DNA of 64,000 bases from Paenibacillus hexagrammi (GCF_021513275.1 NZ_CP090978.1:1054001-1118000); one strand, 5' to 3'. Positions 17,968-28,006 are shown, numbered from the stretch's first letter. The notes: generated by a model from the letters alone, not told the origin. A program made the numbers and translations.

Positions 17968-18459
17968 ATGATGAGGCTTTATTTCCGCGACAACTTCTTT
18001 TACGCAGGGCAAACGGATATTTTAAACGAGAGCAATGAACGCATCGGCGAGGTAGATTTACGCAGCGCGTTCGGCTCGTCACTAGGCGTATTCGACCAAA
18101 CTGGTCAGCAGCGATATACAGGTAAGTTTCCTGTTTTTTCGAATAAGTGGGTTGTGAGTGATGGTTTTGAGGAAGAGCGTGGGGTGTTGAGGTACCGATT
18201 CTCTTTCTTTACCAAACGATATGAATATTACTCCCAGAACAAGGGGGTTTTTGAAATTACTTCACCGGCATTTTCCCGTGAGTACGAAGTGCGTAGTGAA
18301 GATGGGCGGCTCGCGGCGACCTTCGAGAAAGTGAATGGCTGGTTCTCCGCATCGGCTTATTGCTTGGAGAACTTCACAGATGAGCTTGACAGCTTCGAAT
18401 GGGTTGCCGTGATTCTGGGTATGCACGAAATTCAAAAAAGGCACAACAGTGCCAATTAA
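17968..18459 (+). CDS. LURP-one/Tubby-like (YxjI-type) protein
   Basis: The 163-residue protein has repeated short beta strands with alternating aromatic and charged residues (LYFRDNFFYAG, YRFSFFTKRYEYYS), which is the look of the LURP-one-related beta-barrel family. Cellular role is unknown; family members have been linked to membrane or lipid binding. The start at ATG 17968 follows GTAGGAGGTG 8 bases away; an earlier in-frame start at 17887 lies in the terminator. The family call rests on pattern only. Confidence 0.6.
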   Translation: MMRLYFRDNFFYAGQTDILNESNERIGEVDLRSAFGSSLGVFDQTGQQRYTGKFPVFSNKWVVSDGFEEERGVLRYRFSFFTKRYEYYSQNKGVFEITSPAFSREYEVRSEDGRLAATFEKVNGWFSASAYCLENFTDELDSFEWVAVILGMHEIQKRHNSAN

Positions 18460-18491
18460 GGCAGCCGATCTGAAAAGGGAGGAGAATTCGC

Positions 18492-18635
18492 ATGCGTGAG
18501 CTCGTTGGGTCGTGCAAGTGCTGCGGTAAGGCCATCTACTGCGATCATGGATTTCTAAATGGTATGGTCATGGAGGACCGAACGCTGCTCTGTTTCGATT
18601 GTTTCAACCAAGAGGATGACGCGGAGTCATCCTAA
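18492..18635 (+). CDS. Small zinc-ribbon-like protein, 47 residues
   Basis: A GGGAGGAG site lies 8 bases before ATG 18492. The 47-residue product has Cys in CKCCGKAIYC near the start and CFDC near the end, a CxxC-type pair arrangement that could bind one zinc ion, then an acidic tail ending ESS. It follows the YxjI-like gene by 32 bases and is probably co-transcribed. It is too short for routine gene calling. Function unknown. Confidence 0.65.
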   Translation: MRELVGSCKCCGKAIYCDHGFLNGMVMEDRTLLCFDCFNQEDDAESS

Positions 18636-18655
18636 AGCTGCTAGACGTGTGAGAT

Positions 18656-19519
18656 TTAATGCCAAAATTGCTTGCGGAAGCGAAGTGGGGATACCCCGAC
18701 TTTCTTTTGAAAACAGCTGGTGAAGTAAGGTGCGTAAGAGAATCCGATATGCTCGGAGATTTGTGAAATCGGCCAAGAGGTATTAATCAGCAGCAGCTTG
18801 GCCTGTTCGATCCGGTACCCAAGTAAATATTCCAAGGGAGTGCAGCCGTAAACCTCCTTCATACAGCGCACGATGTAATTGACATGAAAGTGTAAGGAGT
18901 CAGCTAGTGCTTCGTTCGTGATATGCTCTTGGAAATGCTGCTTTAGATAGGCTTCCGTTGTTTCCGCCAAGTGACGAACAGTTGGAGAGTGTTGCGCGTT
19001 GTCTTCCTGCTCCAGCATCCTCAGCAGCTCTGTAAAGAGCGTCTGCTCCTGCCAAAAAGAGCTGGAACGATGACCAAGAGAATGCTCAAGCAGCTGATCG
19101 AAAATTCGGTAAGCAGCTGCGCTCTGCCCGATAAGAGCAAATTGCGGCACACACAGCTTGTAAGTGTTGGTAAAAGGCTGCCCGCTTGATGGGAAAGCTG
19201 CGGCGGCCTCAAGCTCCTCCAAGCTCCACCCCCCGCGGCATTCAAAATGAAGCCAATAAAAAATAGTTTCCTCTTCGCAAGGCTTCGTGGCGTAGTGATA
19301 GCCATCAGGGCTCAGCAGCAGGAGCTGACCTTCCCGCAGTGTCCAGGTCCGGTCGTTTTCCCCGATGTGAAGGGAGCCCTTCACCAGCAGCAGCAAATCG
19401 AACATTCCCAAATGACTGCGATTCGGATGCTGATCACCAGGTGTGTAGACCGCTTTGCCGGAGCCTAAATAATAAGGGAGCGGGGGGAGTTCTAGGGCGT
19501 AGCGCAGCTTTGCGGTCAT
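18656..19519 (-). CDS. AraC-family transcriptional regulator with cupin sensor
   Basis: The 287-residue protein has an N-terminal cupin-like domain (GSLHIGENDRTWTLREGQLL, about residues 50-70) and a C-terminal AraC double helix-turn-helix (about 190-287, with TNEALADSLHFHVNYI and ISQISEHIGFSYAPYFTSCF). GTAGGAGGTC precedes ATG 19519. It is divergent from the GH127 gene with about 140 bases between them, the usual layout for a local sugar-responsive activator. Its 3' end lies 20 bases from the small zinc-ribbon gene. Confidence 0.9.
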   Translation of the reverse strand: MTAKLRYALELPPLPYYLGSGKAVYTPGDQHPNRSHLGMFDLLLLVKGSLHIGENDRTWTLREGQLLLLSPDGYHYATKPCEEETIFYWLHFECRGGWSLEELEAAAAFPSSGQPFTNTYKLCVPQFALIGQSAAAYRIFDQLLEHSLGHRSSSFWQEQTLFTELLRMLEQEDNAQHSPTVRHLAETTEAYLKQHFQEHITNEALADSLHFHVNYIVRCMKEVYGCTPLEYLLGYRIEQAKLLLINTSWPISQISEHIGFSYAPYFTSCFQKKVGVSPLRFRKQFWH

Positions 19520-19660
19520 TGAATTCGACCTCCTACAAACTTCATATATTTGTGTGAAATATTATAAAAATCCGTTCAATTTATTCGTTCTCCGTCTTCA
19601 TTTTACGAGATATACTTGCAGAGGTGAAGGGGTTATTTTGATGTTTTGGAGGCGAATGAG

Positions 19661-21601
19661 TTGGAGAAAATTCGAATTAGGGACGATTTTTGGGATCGAT
19701 ATACGGCACTTGTGCGTGAGACTGTTATTCCTTATCAATGGGATGCTTTGAATGATCGGATCGAGGATGCTGCGCCCAGCTATGCCATTCGCAATTTTCG
19801 GATTGCCGCAGGACTGGAAAATGGAGAGTTTGGGGGCATGGTCTTTCAAGACAGTGACCTTGCAAAGTGGTTGGAGGCCGTAGGGTATTCGTTAGCGTCT
19901 CATCCTGATCCGAAGCTTGAGTGCATAGCGGACGAGGTCATTGATCTGGTTGCAATGGCTCAGCATGAGAACGGTTACATCAACACGTACTTTACCATCA
20001 AAGAGCCTGGAAACGAATGGACGAATTTGCATGACTGCCACGAGCTATACTGTGCAGGCCATATGATGGAAGCAGCTGTGGCTTATTATCAAGGAACCGG
20101 CAAAAGAAAGCTGCTGGAGGTCATGTGCAAATTCGCGGATCATATTGACACGATTTTCGGTACGGACGAAGGTAAGCTTCAGGGGTATTGCGGCCATCAA
20201 GAAATCGAACTGGCATTGGTGAAATTATTCGAAGTGACGGGCGAGTCCCGGTATTTGAAGCTCAGTCAATATTTTATTGATCAGAGGGGGCAGGAACCGA
20301 ATTACTTGATCGCGGAGTGGGAACGCAGAGGACGCACCAGCTATTGGCAGGAGGGGGTGACTGCGAAGCCTGATCCTAGGTATAATCAGTCTCATTTGCC
20401 GGTTCGGGAGCAGCGGGAAGCTGTGGGTCATTCGGTCAGAGCGGTGTATATGTATACGGCGATGGCCGATCTTGCACGTTTGACTGGGGATGAAGGGCTG
20501 ATTACCGCTTGCCGCAGCTTGTGGAACAATGTAACCAAAAAGCAGATGTATATCACGGGAGGAATCGGTTCAACGCATCACGGCGAGGCTTTTTCCTTCG
20601 ATTATGACCTGCCGAACGATACAATCTATGCAGAAACCTGCGCATCCATCGGTTTAATCTTCTTTGCACAGAGGATGCTGCGTCTAGAGCGGAAGAGTGA
20701 ATACGCCGATGTCATGGAGCGTGCGCTTTACAATAACGTGATCGGCAGCATGTCACAAGACGGCAAGCATTACTTCTATGTCAATCCGCTAGAAGTATGG
20801 CCGGAGGCCAGCCGAAATAATCCGGGCAAGCATCACGTCAAATCTGTTCGGCAAAAGTGGTTTGGCTGCTCCTGCTGCCCTCCCAACGTGGCAAGGCTGC
20901 TTAGTTCGCTAAACGATTACATCTATTTGGTGGATCAGTCTGAACGTACCGTGTACGTGAATTTATATATAGGAAGTGAAGCATCCTTCAAGCTGTCTGA
21001 CGGGGGTTTTTCGATCAAGCAGCAATCGGCACTGCCATGGGATGGCATAGTAAGTTTTGACATCGAATCTGTACCTGTTGGCAGTGTCACTCTTGCACTT
21101 CGGCTGCCAAGTTGGTGCAGCGGGAAAGCGGAGCTTTCGCTTAACGGACAGCCGATTTCATATGAGATGAAGGACGGTTATGCCCAAATCACCAACGTTT
21201 GGCAGCAGGGTGATCATGTGGAATGGAACCTGCCTATGCAAGCTCAGTGGATCGCAGCGCATCCGTTCATCCGGGCCAATGCCGGCAAAGTAGCACTGCA
21301 GCGGGGACCGCTCGTTTACTGTCTGGAAGAGATTGATAACCTGAGTCCCTTATCTTCGCTTTCTGTTTCTCCGAGCGGTAAGCTTGTGGAACTTGATGAC
21401 CGTGATCTGCTGAGCGGTGCGGTCGTCATTCAGGGAGAGGGCTTCGCTAGCTCGAGAGCAGATTGGGAAGAGGAGTTGTACCGGCCCTTGTCGGATTCAA
21501 ATTCTGTGAAGCCAATGAACTGGAAGGCTGTTCCCTATTATTTATGGGGGAATAGAGGCGAAGGAGAAATGAGCGTCTGGTTAAGAAGAGCGGGAAATTG
21601 A
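19661..21601 (+). CDS. GH127 beta-L-arabinofuranosidase (DUF1680)
   Basis: The 646-residue enzyme should remove beta-L-arabinofuranose from plant glycans or glycoproteins. It carries the GH127 metal/cysteine centre: ETCASIGLIFF around residue 330 and GCSCCPPNVARLL near 405, matching the Glu and Cys ligands that hold zinc next to the Cys nucleophile. It has no signal peptide. I place the start at TTG 19661 because TGGAGG lies 8 bases before it and the protein then begins MEKIRIRDDFW, as in relatives; an upstream TTG at 19646 overlaps this ribosome site. A strong terminator follows. Confidence 0.92.
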   Translation: MEKIRIRDDFWDRYTALVRETVIPYQWDALNDRIEDAAPSYAIRNFRIAAGLENGEFGGMVFQDSDLAKWLEAVGYSLASHPDPKLECIADEVIDLVAMAQHENGYINTYFTIKEPGNEWTNLHDCHELYCAGHMMEAAVAYYQGTGKRKLLEVMCKFADHIDTIFGTDEGKLQGYCGHQEIELALVKLFEVTGESRYLKLSQYFIDQRGQEPNYLIAEWERRGRTSYWQEGVTAKPDPRYNQSHLPVREQREAVGHSVRAVYMYTAMADLARLTGDEGLITACRSLWNNVTKKQMYITGGIGSTHHGEAFSFDYDLPNDTIYAETCASIGLIFFAQRMLRLERKSEYADVMERALYNNVIGSMSQDGKHYFYVNPLEVWPEASRNNPGKHHVKSVRQKWFGCSCCPPNVARLLSSLNDYIYLVDQSERTVYVNLYIGSEASFKLSDGGFSIKQQSALPWDGIVSFDIESVPVGSVTLALRLPSWCSGKAELSLNGQPISYEMKDGYAQITNVWQQGDHVEWNLPMQAQWIAAHPFIRANAGKVALQRGPLVYCLEEIDNLSPLSSLSVSPSGKLVELDDRDLLSGAVVIQGEGFASSRADWEEELYRPLSDSNSVKPMNWKAVPYYLWGNRGEGEMSVWLRRAGN

Positions 21602-21640
21602 TCTCAATTGTACTGCAAAATAAGGGATATAAATAAGGAA

Positions 21641-21687
21641 AGTACAGTTACAACAGTTATATATTGTTGTGGCTGTACTTTTTTTTA
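21641..21687 (+). terminator. Rho-independent terminator after GH127 gene
   Basis: Fifteen-base arms (AGTACAG... and ...CTGTACT) pair at all but two wobble positions and are followed by eight T residues. It separates the saccharide locus from the surface-protein pair. Confidence 0.9.
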
Positions 21688-21874
21688 TTTGACATCGAAG
21701 AAGTCTGTTTATAAAAATTCACAAAAGGGTTGTGATTGTAACAAAATAGATTGTTTAGATTGTTTTCAAAAGGAATAAACGCATAAAATGTCGAAAAATA
21801 AAATATCAATTGTCGAATTACATCGAAAATAGGGGAATCTTGTAATTAAACTTATCCGATGAAGGATGTGTATT

Positions 21875-24800
21875 ATGAAAGTAACATTATTTCGCTCCAA
21901 TGCCGGGAAGCGAGCGGGCAGTGCCTTAATCGCGCTGCTACTGCCGGTGACAACAGCCTTCCCGCTAAGCATTTATGCGACGACACCAGCCCCCAATGAG
22001 ATTCTTTCACCAGTAGCCAGCTTTACGGGGTGGTCACCAAGTTCGAGTCTTTCAGTAACAGGTGATTCTTTTTCGTTTGATGCAGGAGCCTATTATCCAC
22101 AGCTAACAGGTGGACAGGTTAGCTTGACGGCTAGTACTGTCAGTCCATCCATCGCTGACGCTTCAACTAGTGGGAGTACAGTATCTGTCCAAGTAAAGTC
22201 TAACGGAACCACAACTGTGGGCATTACAGGAACGGATGCTACTGCGACACTTACGGATACTGTGGAAATGAAGTCTATACTACTGGGTGATACGACGGGA
22301 GACGGACTGATTACATCTGCTGATGTTCTCTACATTAACAAATTTGTCAGTACGAAACAGGATCCGTCGAGTCTTTCTCCTGAAAAGCGAAGACAAATGG
22401 ACTTGAACGGCGATGGCAAAATTGACGCTACTGACTCAACCCTGCTGATGAAAAGTTATGTCAACAAAACACCGGTAACAGGCGGAGTGAAATTTCTCGT
22501 TTCTTTGTCTGACGTGAATGATCCTCCTATCGCAACCCAAACGGCCATTACTGGAACCGTCCAACCCGGACTTACTGTAACGGGGACGTACCGTTATCTT
22601 GATCCTGAGAATGATGGCGAGCAGGGAACCCAATTCCAATGGTATCGCGGTGCGCAAGCCGACGGCTCCGACAAGACGAAAGTCGATGGAGCTACTTCGA
22701 TAACTTATCAGGTTCAGGCTGATGACATCGATAAATATCTATTCTTTGAGGTTACACCATCCGATAATAGAGGATCGAGCGGCACTCCAGTTATAGCGGC
22801 TACTAGCTCAACTGTACCGGATACAATTGCTCCTACGATTGCTTCGACTCAGCCTATGGATGATGCAACCGGAGTAAACCGTATAGCCGATCTTTCGCTT
22901 ACCTTCTCCGAACCCGTACAAGCTGCTGCAGGCAAATCAATACGGATTTACCGTGCGGATAACAGCGTGTTGAAAACATACACCTCTAACGATACGAATG
23001 AAGTTGATATTCAAGGTGCTGTAGTCACATTAAAGAACCCTAATCTCGATGACGGCGCTGATTTTTATGTGGAGATCGACTCAGGAGCTTTTACAGATTT
23101 GGTTGGTAACCCATTTGCTGGAGTGAGCGGTAATACGACGTGGAATTTTACTACGCCGGACACGATCTCCCCTGTTCTCCATACAACGTCTCCTGCTAAT
23201 CAAGCTGTAGATGCGGGCAAGTCAGCGGATCTTACGCTAACGTTTAATGAAAATGTTGTCGCGGCTGCAGGCAAAAAGATTACGGTCTACGACAAAGCCG
23301 ATGACAGCGTGAAATTCTCCTACGATGCAGATGATGTCTCTAATGTGACCGTCAATCATTCAATGGTGACAATCCATCACTCTGACCTTGACGAGACAGC
23401 CTCTTATTATGTAGGCATTGAAGCAGGAGCGTTCACTGACATAAGCGGTAATCCATATGTAGGAATTACGGGTAGCTCATCATGGTCATTCACAGTTCCG
23501 GATACTACAGCACCAACAATTAATTCGACACAGCCTGTGGATGATGCAATTAAAATTGATCTGGATGCTCCCATAACGGTTACCTTCGACGAGGCGATTC
23601 AAGCGGTTGCCGGTAAAACCATCAAACTGATGAAGGCTTCCGATGACAGCGTGTTGGAATCGTATGATGTGAATGATACAAGCAAGGTCACTATTAACGG
23701 TTCCTCCGTAAGCTTGGTGAATCCGGGGCTGAGCGGCGAAACCTCCTATTATTTGAAAATCGATGCGGATGCTTTTAAGGATATGGCTGGTAACTCCTTC
23801 GCAGGTATAACTGACAAGACGGCCTGGAGCTTTACAACCAAGGATGTTGCTCCGCCGATACTAAACAATGCGTCTCCAACCAACAATGCTCTGGATGGTG
23901 ACATGGCTGCCAACCTAACATTAACCTTTAACGAGAGCGTTGCTGCTGCGTCAGGTAAAAAAGTAACAATCTATAACAAGGCTGACGACAGCATGGTGGC
24001 TTCTTACGACGCTGATGACACATCCAAAGTTACGCTGAACGGTTCGACTGTGACGATCATGAATTCCGGGCTTGAGGAAAAGTCTGCCTACTATGTAATT
24101 GTTGACGCCGGTGCTTTTACCGATCTGAGCGGAAATCCGTATGCGGGCTTAAGTGCTAAGACGGACTGGACATTTACAGTTGCTGACAAGACAGCTCCGA
24201 TGATCGCATCCAGATTGCCAGTAGACGATGCAACCGGTGTAAATCGTACAGATGATCTTAAGATTACATTTAACGAACCCATTCAAGCGGTAAGTGGAAA
24301 GTCAATCAACATCTATCGCTCGGCGGATCATAGCATCTTGAAATCTTATACAGCAACCGATACGAGCCAGGTTGAAATCAACGGTCTGGAAGTAACACTG
24401 AAGAGCCCGAATTTGGATGATGGTGCAAGCTTCTACGTGTTAATTGATCAAGGTGCATTTAAAGATATGGCAGACAATGCATTTGCCGGAGTGAGCGATT
24501 CATCGACTTGGAATTTCTCAACTCCCGATACGGTAGCTCCGACGGTTGTGTCTACCTTGCCTGCTAACCTAGCGACTGGCGTTAATAGAACCGCTGACCT
24601 GAGCCTGACCTTTACGGAGCCTGTCCTTCCAGTGGATGGCAAAAAAGTGACGATCCGCAACACTGTAGATGATTCCGTATACGCAGAATATACCTTTGGA
24701 ACAGATTTTGAGGTGTCTGTCAGCGATAACGTCCTGACCATTCAACATGGTGAATTTGATGGTTTACATCAATACTATGTGGAGATTGAAGCTGGAGCGT

Positions 24801-26071
24801 TGAAAGATGCATCGAATAATAGCTATGCGGGAATGTCCGGAAGCGCTGCTTGGGGCTTTGAGTCAAAGGATATAAGGGACCTTACGGTAACAACGGACAA
24901 CCCTCTCTCTGAAAGCAATTTAGGCTCGGGCGCTACTTTGACGCTCTCACTCACCAACGACACCTTTAAAAATGTGGATTTATCCTCGAGCTTCACGCTT
25001 AACCATGCGCCGACGGGTACGAGTGTTACGGGAGCTGTCTATGTCGATGATCATACGGCTACTCTTACACTTGGCTACGATGGAACAGACTTCGATACGG
25101 ATATTTCAGACTTTTCGGTAACTGCAAGTGGATCTGCTTTAACTAGCGGAAGGCAGCTCACGTCGTCAGTACTGCCGATTACAGCAGTAGTAGAAGTGCT
25201 TCCTCCAGTACTTGTGAGCACAATTCCTTTTAACAACGCCACAGGTGTCAGCAAATCGGCGAACCTGTCCGTTACGTTTGACCAAGATGTAACAGCTGTT
25301 GCAGGAAAAAATATTATTATTCACAGACCTGAGGACGACGGCGTGGTACAAACGATTTCCGTCACAGATACTTCCAAGGTAACGATTAGCGGAGGTGTGG
25401 TGACCATTCAGCATACGCCATTATCGGACAGCGGAAATTACTATGTAGAAATACAGGCAGGGGCATTCGTGAATTCGGACGGTTTGGGCAATGCGGCAAT
25501 CGCAGATAAGACTTTATGGCACTTCACGACGCCTGCTTCACCGCCGGAGATGTTTTTCTCGGAATTTTTGCGCGGCTCCGGCAGCCACCAGGTTGCTATT
25601 GAATTGTATCGTCCCGGAGGATTGACGCCGAATCCGGCACCTTCTAAGGCGTACTCCGTATTCGCGTATCAGTATAATACAACAACGAACTCCATGGAGA
25701 TTTCAGAAATCAAGATCAATGCGGAAGCGTGGACAGGTGTGCCGTTGATCATTATTGATGGAGCATTTTATGATTTTATGGATGTTACGACTGTCGCTAA
25801 CTTTTCGGCAGGATATCAGTATTTTAATCAGGATGACGTCATTTACGATTGGGCACCGCGTGTTCTTAAAGCTCTGGTTTTGAAAGAAGGGAGCCAGGTG
25901 CTAGATGTCATCGGAGATCCGAACGCTACAGGCCCGGGAAGCTTCCTAGCATCTGGCGGAACACTCGTCCGTAAGCAAGGAATCGTTGGAGGCTCAACCG
26001 TGTATGATTCTTACCAATGGGACAAATATCCGGTGAATACGTTCACCAAAATTGGAAACCACACTCCGTAA
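21875..26071 (+). CDS. Secreted dockerin protein with seven SbsA-type Ig-like repeats
   Basis: The 1398-residue protein starts with a signal peptide (about 1-36). A type I dockerin lies at about 135-198: two EF-like calcium loops, GDTTGDGLITSAD and DLNGDGKIDATD, each followed by a hydrophobic helix. An Ig-like region follows, then six tandem repeats of about 114 residues (315, 428, 542, 656, 770 and 884 onward), an X2-like region (about 998-1105), a seventh Ig repeat (about 1110-1221) and a C-terminal lamin-tail-like domain. No SLH or LPXTG anchor is visible. The next gene encodes a cohesin with SLH domains, so this protein is probably held on the cell surface through cohesin-dockerin binding. 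ATG 21875 fits the GAAGGA site better than ATG 21866. Confidence 0.85.
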   Translation: MKVTLFRSNAGKRAGSALIALLLPVTTAFPLSIYATTPAPNEILSPVASFTGWSPSSSLSVTGDSFSFDAGAYYPQLTGGQVSLTASTVSPSIADASTSGSTVSVQVKSNGTTTVGITGTDATATLTDTVEMKSILLGDTTGDGLITSADVLYINKFVSTKQDPSSLSPEKRRQMDLNGDGKIDATDSTLLMKSYVNKTPVTGGVKFLVSLSDVNDPPIATQTAITGTVQPGLTVTGTYRYLDPENDGEQGTQFQWYRGAQADGSDKTKVDGATSITYQVQADDIDKYLFFEVTPSDNRGSSGTPVIAATSSTVPDTIAPTIASTQPMDDATGVNRIADLSLTFSEPVQAAAGKSIRIYRADNSVLKTYTSNDTNEVDIQGAVVTLKNPNLDDGADFYVEIDSGAFTDLVGNPFAGVSGNTTWNFTTPDTISPVLHTTSPANQAVDAGKSADLTLTFNENVVAAAGKKITVYDKADDSVKFSYDADDVSNVTVNHSMVTIHHSDLDETASYYVGIEAGAFTDISGNPYVGITGSSSWSFTVPDTTAPTINSTQPVDDAIKIDLDAPITVTFDEAIQAVAGKTIKLMKASDDSVLESYDVNDTSKVTINGSSVSLVNPGLSGETSYYLKIDADAFKDMAGNSFAGITDKTAWSFTTKDVAPPILNNASPTNNALDGDMAANLTLTFNESVAAASGKKVTIYNKADDSMVASYDADDTSKVTLNGSTVTIMNSGLEEKSAYYVIVDAGAFTDLSGNPYAGLSAKTDWTFTVADKTAPMIASRLPVDDATGVNRTDDLKITFNEPIQAVSGKSINIYRSADHSILKSYTATDTSQVEINGLEVTLKSPNLDDGASFYVLIDQGAFKDMADNAFAGVSDSSTWNFSTPDTVAPTVVSTLPANLATGVNRTADLSLTFTEPVLPVDGKKVTIRNTVDDSVYAEYTFGTDFEVSVSDNVLTIQHGEFDGLHQYYVEIEAGALKDASNNSYAGMSGSAAWGFESKDIRDLTVTTDNPLSESNLGSGATLTLSLTNDTFKNVDLSSSFTLNHAPTGTSVTGAVYVDDHTATLTLGYDGTDFDTDISDFSVTASGSALTSGRQLTSSVLPITAVVEVLPPVLVSTIPFNNATGVSKSANLSVTFDQDVTAVAGKNIIIHRPEDDGVVQTISVTDTSKVTISGGVVTIQHTPLSDSGNYYVEIQAGAFVNSDGLGNAAIADKTLWHFTTPASPPEMFFSEFLRGSGSHQVAIELYRPGGLTPNPAPSKAYSVFAYQYNTTTNSMEISEIKINAEAWTGVPLIIIDGAFYDFMDVTTVANFSAGYQYFNQDDVIYDWAPRVLKALVLKEGSQVLDVIGDPNATGPGSFLASGGTLVRKQGIVGGSTVYDSYQWDKYPVNTFTKIGNHTP

Positions 26072-26120
26072 GGAAGAAGAAGTTCCACCCTGTATTTCAA
26101 AATTAGAACGGAGGCTCTCC

Positions 26121-27965
26121 ATGTTCATCTATAAGAAGTTGATTCGACCTTTACGGTGCCTGCCGGTCGTGCTGCTGACTCTTGCTGCAGTGGTTTCGTC
26201 CGGACCGACGGAGGTGTTGGCTGCTCCCGCCTCTCCCGTCCATGTTACGTTTGGCACGGTATCGGCAAAAAAAGGGGATCACATGAGGATCCCAGTTTCC
26301 ATGAGTAAACCGCCCGCTGGCATTGGCTCTTACGGTATCCAAGTGGATTTTGATCCGACCAAATTTGAGGTAGTTAGCATAACGCCGAGCTATGGCAGTA
26401 CCGACGCTACTACTTGTCATGAAGCGGATCAGGGCTGCTTTGCCTCTAACATTGATCAAACGAACGGCTGGATTCGAGCAATCTGGGCGGATGCGTCAGG
26501 AGGCGATAAGCCCTTAACTGAAGCTCAAGAGCTGTTCGTGATTGAGGCAATACCTAAACAAACAGGAGAAAATACATTTTCAGTGCAGGTAACCGATCCT
26601 GAGAATCTTAACTTCACCGACAAAGATATGCATGCTCTGCCTGTTGATGTTTCAGCGGGGAAAATTACCGCATCCAATCGTCCTTCAGCTACTCCTGTGG
26701 TCGCAACGGGTAGTGTGAATATTGTGGTCAATGGCCAGAAGCAAGAGAACTCGGCTACGATGACGAAAACGAAGGTGAACGATCGTACGGTTGTTTCTCT
26801 GAACGTCGATGAAGCCAAAGTGACACAGCAGCTCAACAACAAGCAATTGAAAACGCTGCTGCTCCCTGTGACAGAGGATAGTGATGAGGTTGTAGGGGAA
26901 CTGAACGGCAAACTTGTGAAAACGATGGAAGGCCAGGAAGCTACACTGGAAATTCGGACTAACCGTGCATCGTATACCCTTCCTGCGGCCCAAATCAATA
27001 TTGATAAAATCTCTTCAACCTTCGGCAAGGAAACGTCGCTCCAGGACATTAAAATTAACGTGTCGATTGCCGAGACGACGGAAGACAAGAAGAAGCAGGC
27101 TGAGTCTGCAGCTGCCGATGGCGGGATGAGTATATCGGTTCCTCCGGTCGATTTTACGGTGAAAGCCCAATACGGAGATCACACAGTAGATGTGGACCGA
27201 TTCAACAGCTATGTGGAGCGTTCGATCGCGCTGCCTGATGGAGTCGACCCTTCCAAAATGACGACCGGTGTCGTCGTGGACGACAATGGATCGCTCACGC
27301 ATATTCCGACGAAGATTACTCAAGTTGACGGCAAGTACTATGCGACAATAAACAGTTTAACGAACAGTACTTATACCGTCGTTTGGCACCCTAAGACTTT
27401 TGTAGACACGAAAAACTACTGGGCGGGCAAAGAAATCAACGACTTGGCATCAAGACTTGTTGTCCAGGGTGTAACGGGCGATTCGTTTGCGCCGGAGCGC
27501 GCCATTACCCGGGCTGAGTTTACAGCGATTGTTCTTCGATCACTCGGTCTTCATGAGGGTAAAGACAATACGGTGTTCAGCTTCAATGATGTTAAGGATA
27601 ATGATTGGTATCGCCATGATGTGCAGACTGCGGCTTCCTATGGGTTGATCGGAGGATATGCGGATGGTTCCTTTCAACCTAATGCTTCTATTACGCGCGC
27701 GGAAGCAATGGTCATTCTAAGCCGGGCATCTGCGCTTGCTAAACTGGATACCGCTTCTTCCGGCGAAGTGGACCAGCTTCTCAGAACTTTCGAGGACAAT
27801 GCCAGTGTTGGCGATTGGGCTCGCAGCGCAGTGGCCTCCGCGATTAAGCAGGGGATCACACAAGGTACAGGCGGCAAGCTGGAACCCGCACAACCCATTA
27901 CCCGCGCACAGACGGCTGTTATGGTTAGAAGAATGCTAGTGAAAGCAGCATTAATTAATGAGTAA
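26121..27965 (+). CDS. Cohesin-SLH surface anchoring protein
   Basis: The 614-residue secreted protein has a signal peptide ending near VLAAPA, a cohesin-like domain (about 38-180, with SYGIQVDFDPTKFEVVSI), a mixed beta middle region, and three C-terminal SLH domains (about 430-614; ITRAEFTAIVLRSLG, ITRAEAMVILSRAS and ITRAQTAVMVRRM). SLH domains bind pyruvylated wall polymer, and the cohesin should bind a dockerin such as the one encoded just upstream. ACGGAGG 7 bases before ATG 26121 and the signal peptide set the start. The gap of 49 bases to the dockerin gene has no terminator, so the two are likely co-transcribed. Confidence 0.88.
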   Translation: MFIYKKLIRPLRCLPVVLLTLAAVVSSGPTEVLAAPASPVHVTFGTVSAKKGDHMRIPVSMSKPPAGIGSYGIQVDFDPTKFEVVSITPSYGSTDATTCHEADQGCFASNIDQTNGWIRAIWADASGGDKPLTEAQELFVIEAIPKQTGENTFSVQVTDPENLNFTDKDMHALPVDVSAGKITASNRPSATPVVATGSVNIVVNGQKQENSATMTKTKVNDRTVVSLNVDEAKVTQQLNNKQLKTLLLPVTEDSDEVVGELNGKLVKTMEGQEATLEIRTNRASYTLPAAQINIDKISSTFGKETSLQDIKINVSIAETTEDKKKQAESAAADGGMSISVPPVDFTVKAQYGDHTVDVDRFNSYVERSIALPDGVDPSKMTTGVVVDDNGSLTHIPTKITQVDGKYYATINSLTNSTYTVVWHPKTFVDTKNYWAGKEINDLASRLVVQGVTGDSFAPERAITRAEFTAIVLRSLGLHEGKDNTVFSFNDVKDNDWYRHDVQTAASYGLIGGYADGSFQPNASITRAEAMVILSRASALAKLDTASSGEVDQLLRTFEDNASVGDWARSAVASAIKQGITQGTGGKLEPAQPITRAQTAVMVRRMLVKAALINE

Positions 27966-28006
27966 TGATAGAGCCGCTTCGGCTAGTAGAGGATATTAAC
28001 GAACAG

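Noticed and set aside
22815-24870. Repeat array considered as CRISPR or satellite DNA
   Set aside because: The period of about 342 bases is coding and diverged, and reflects tandem Ig-like protein domains.
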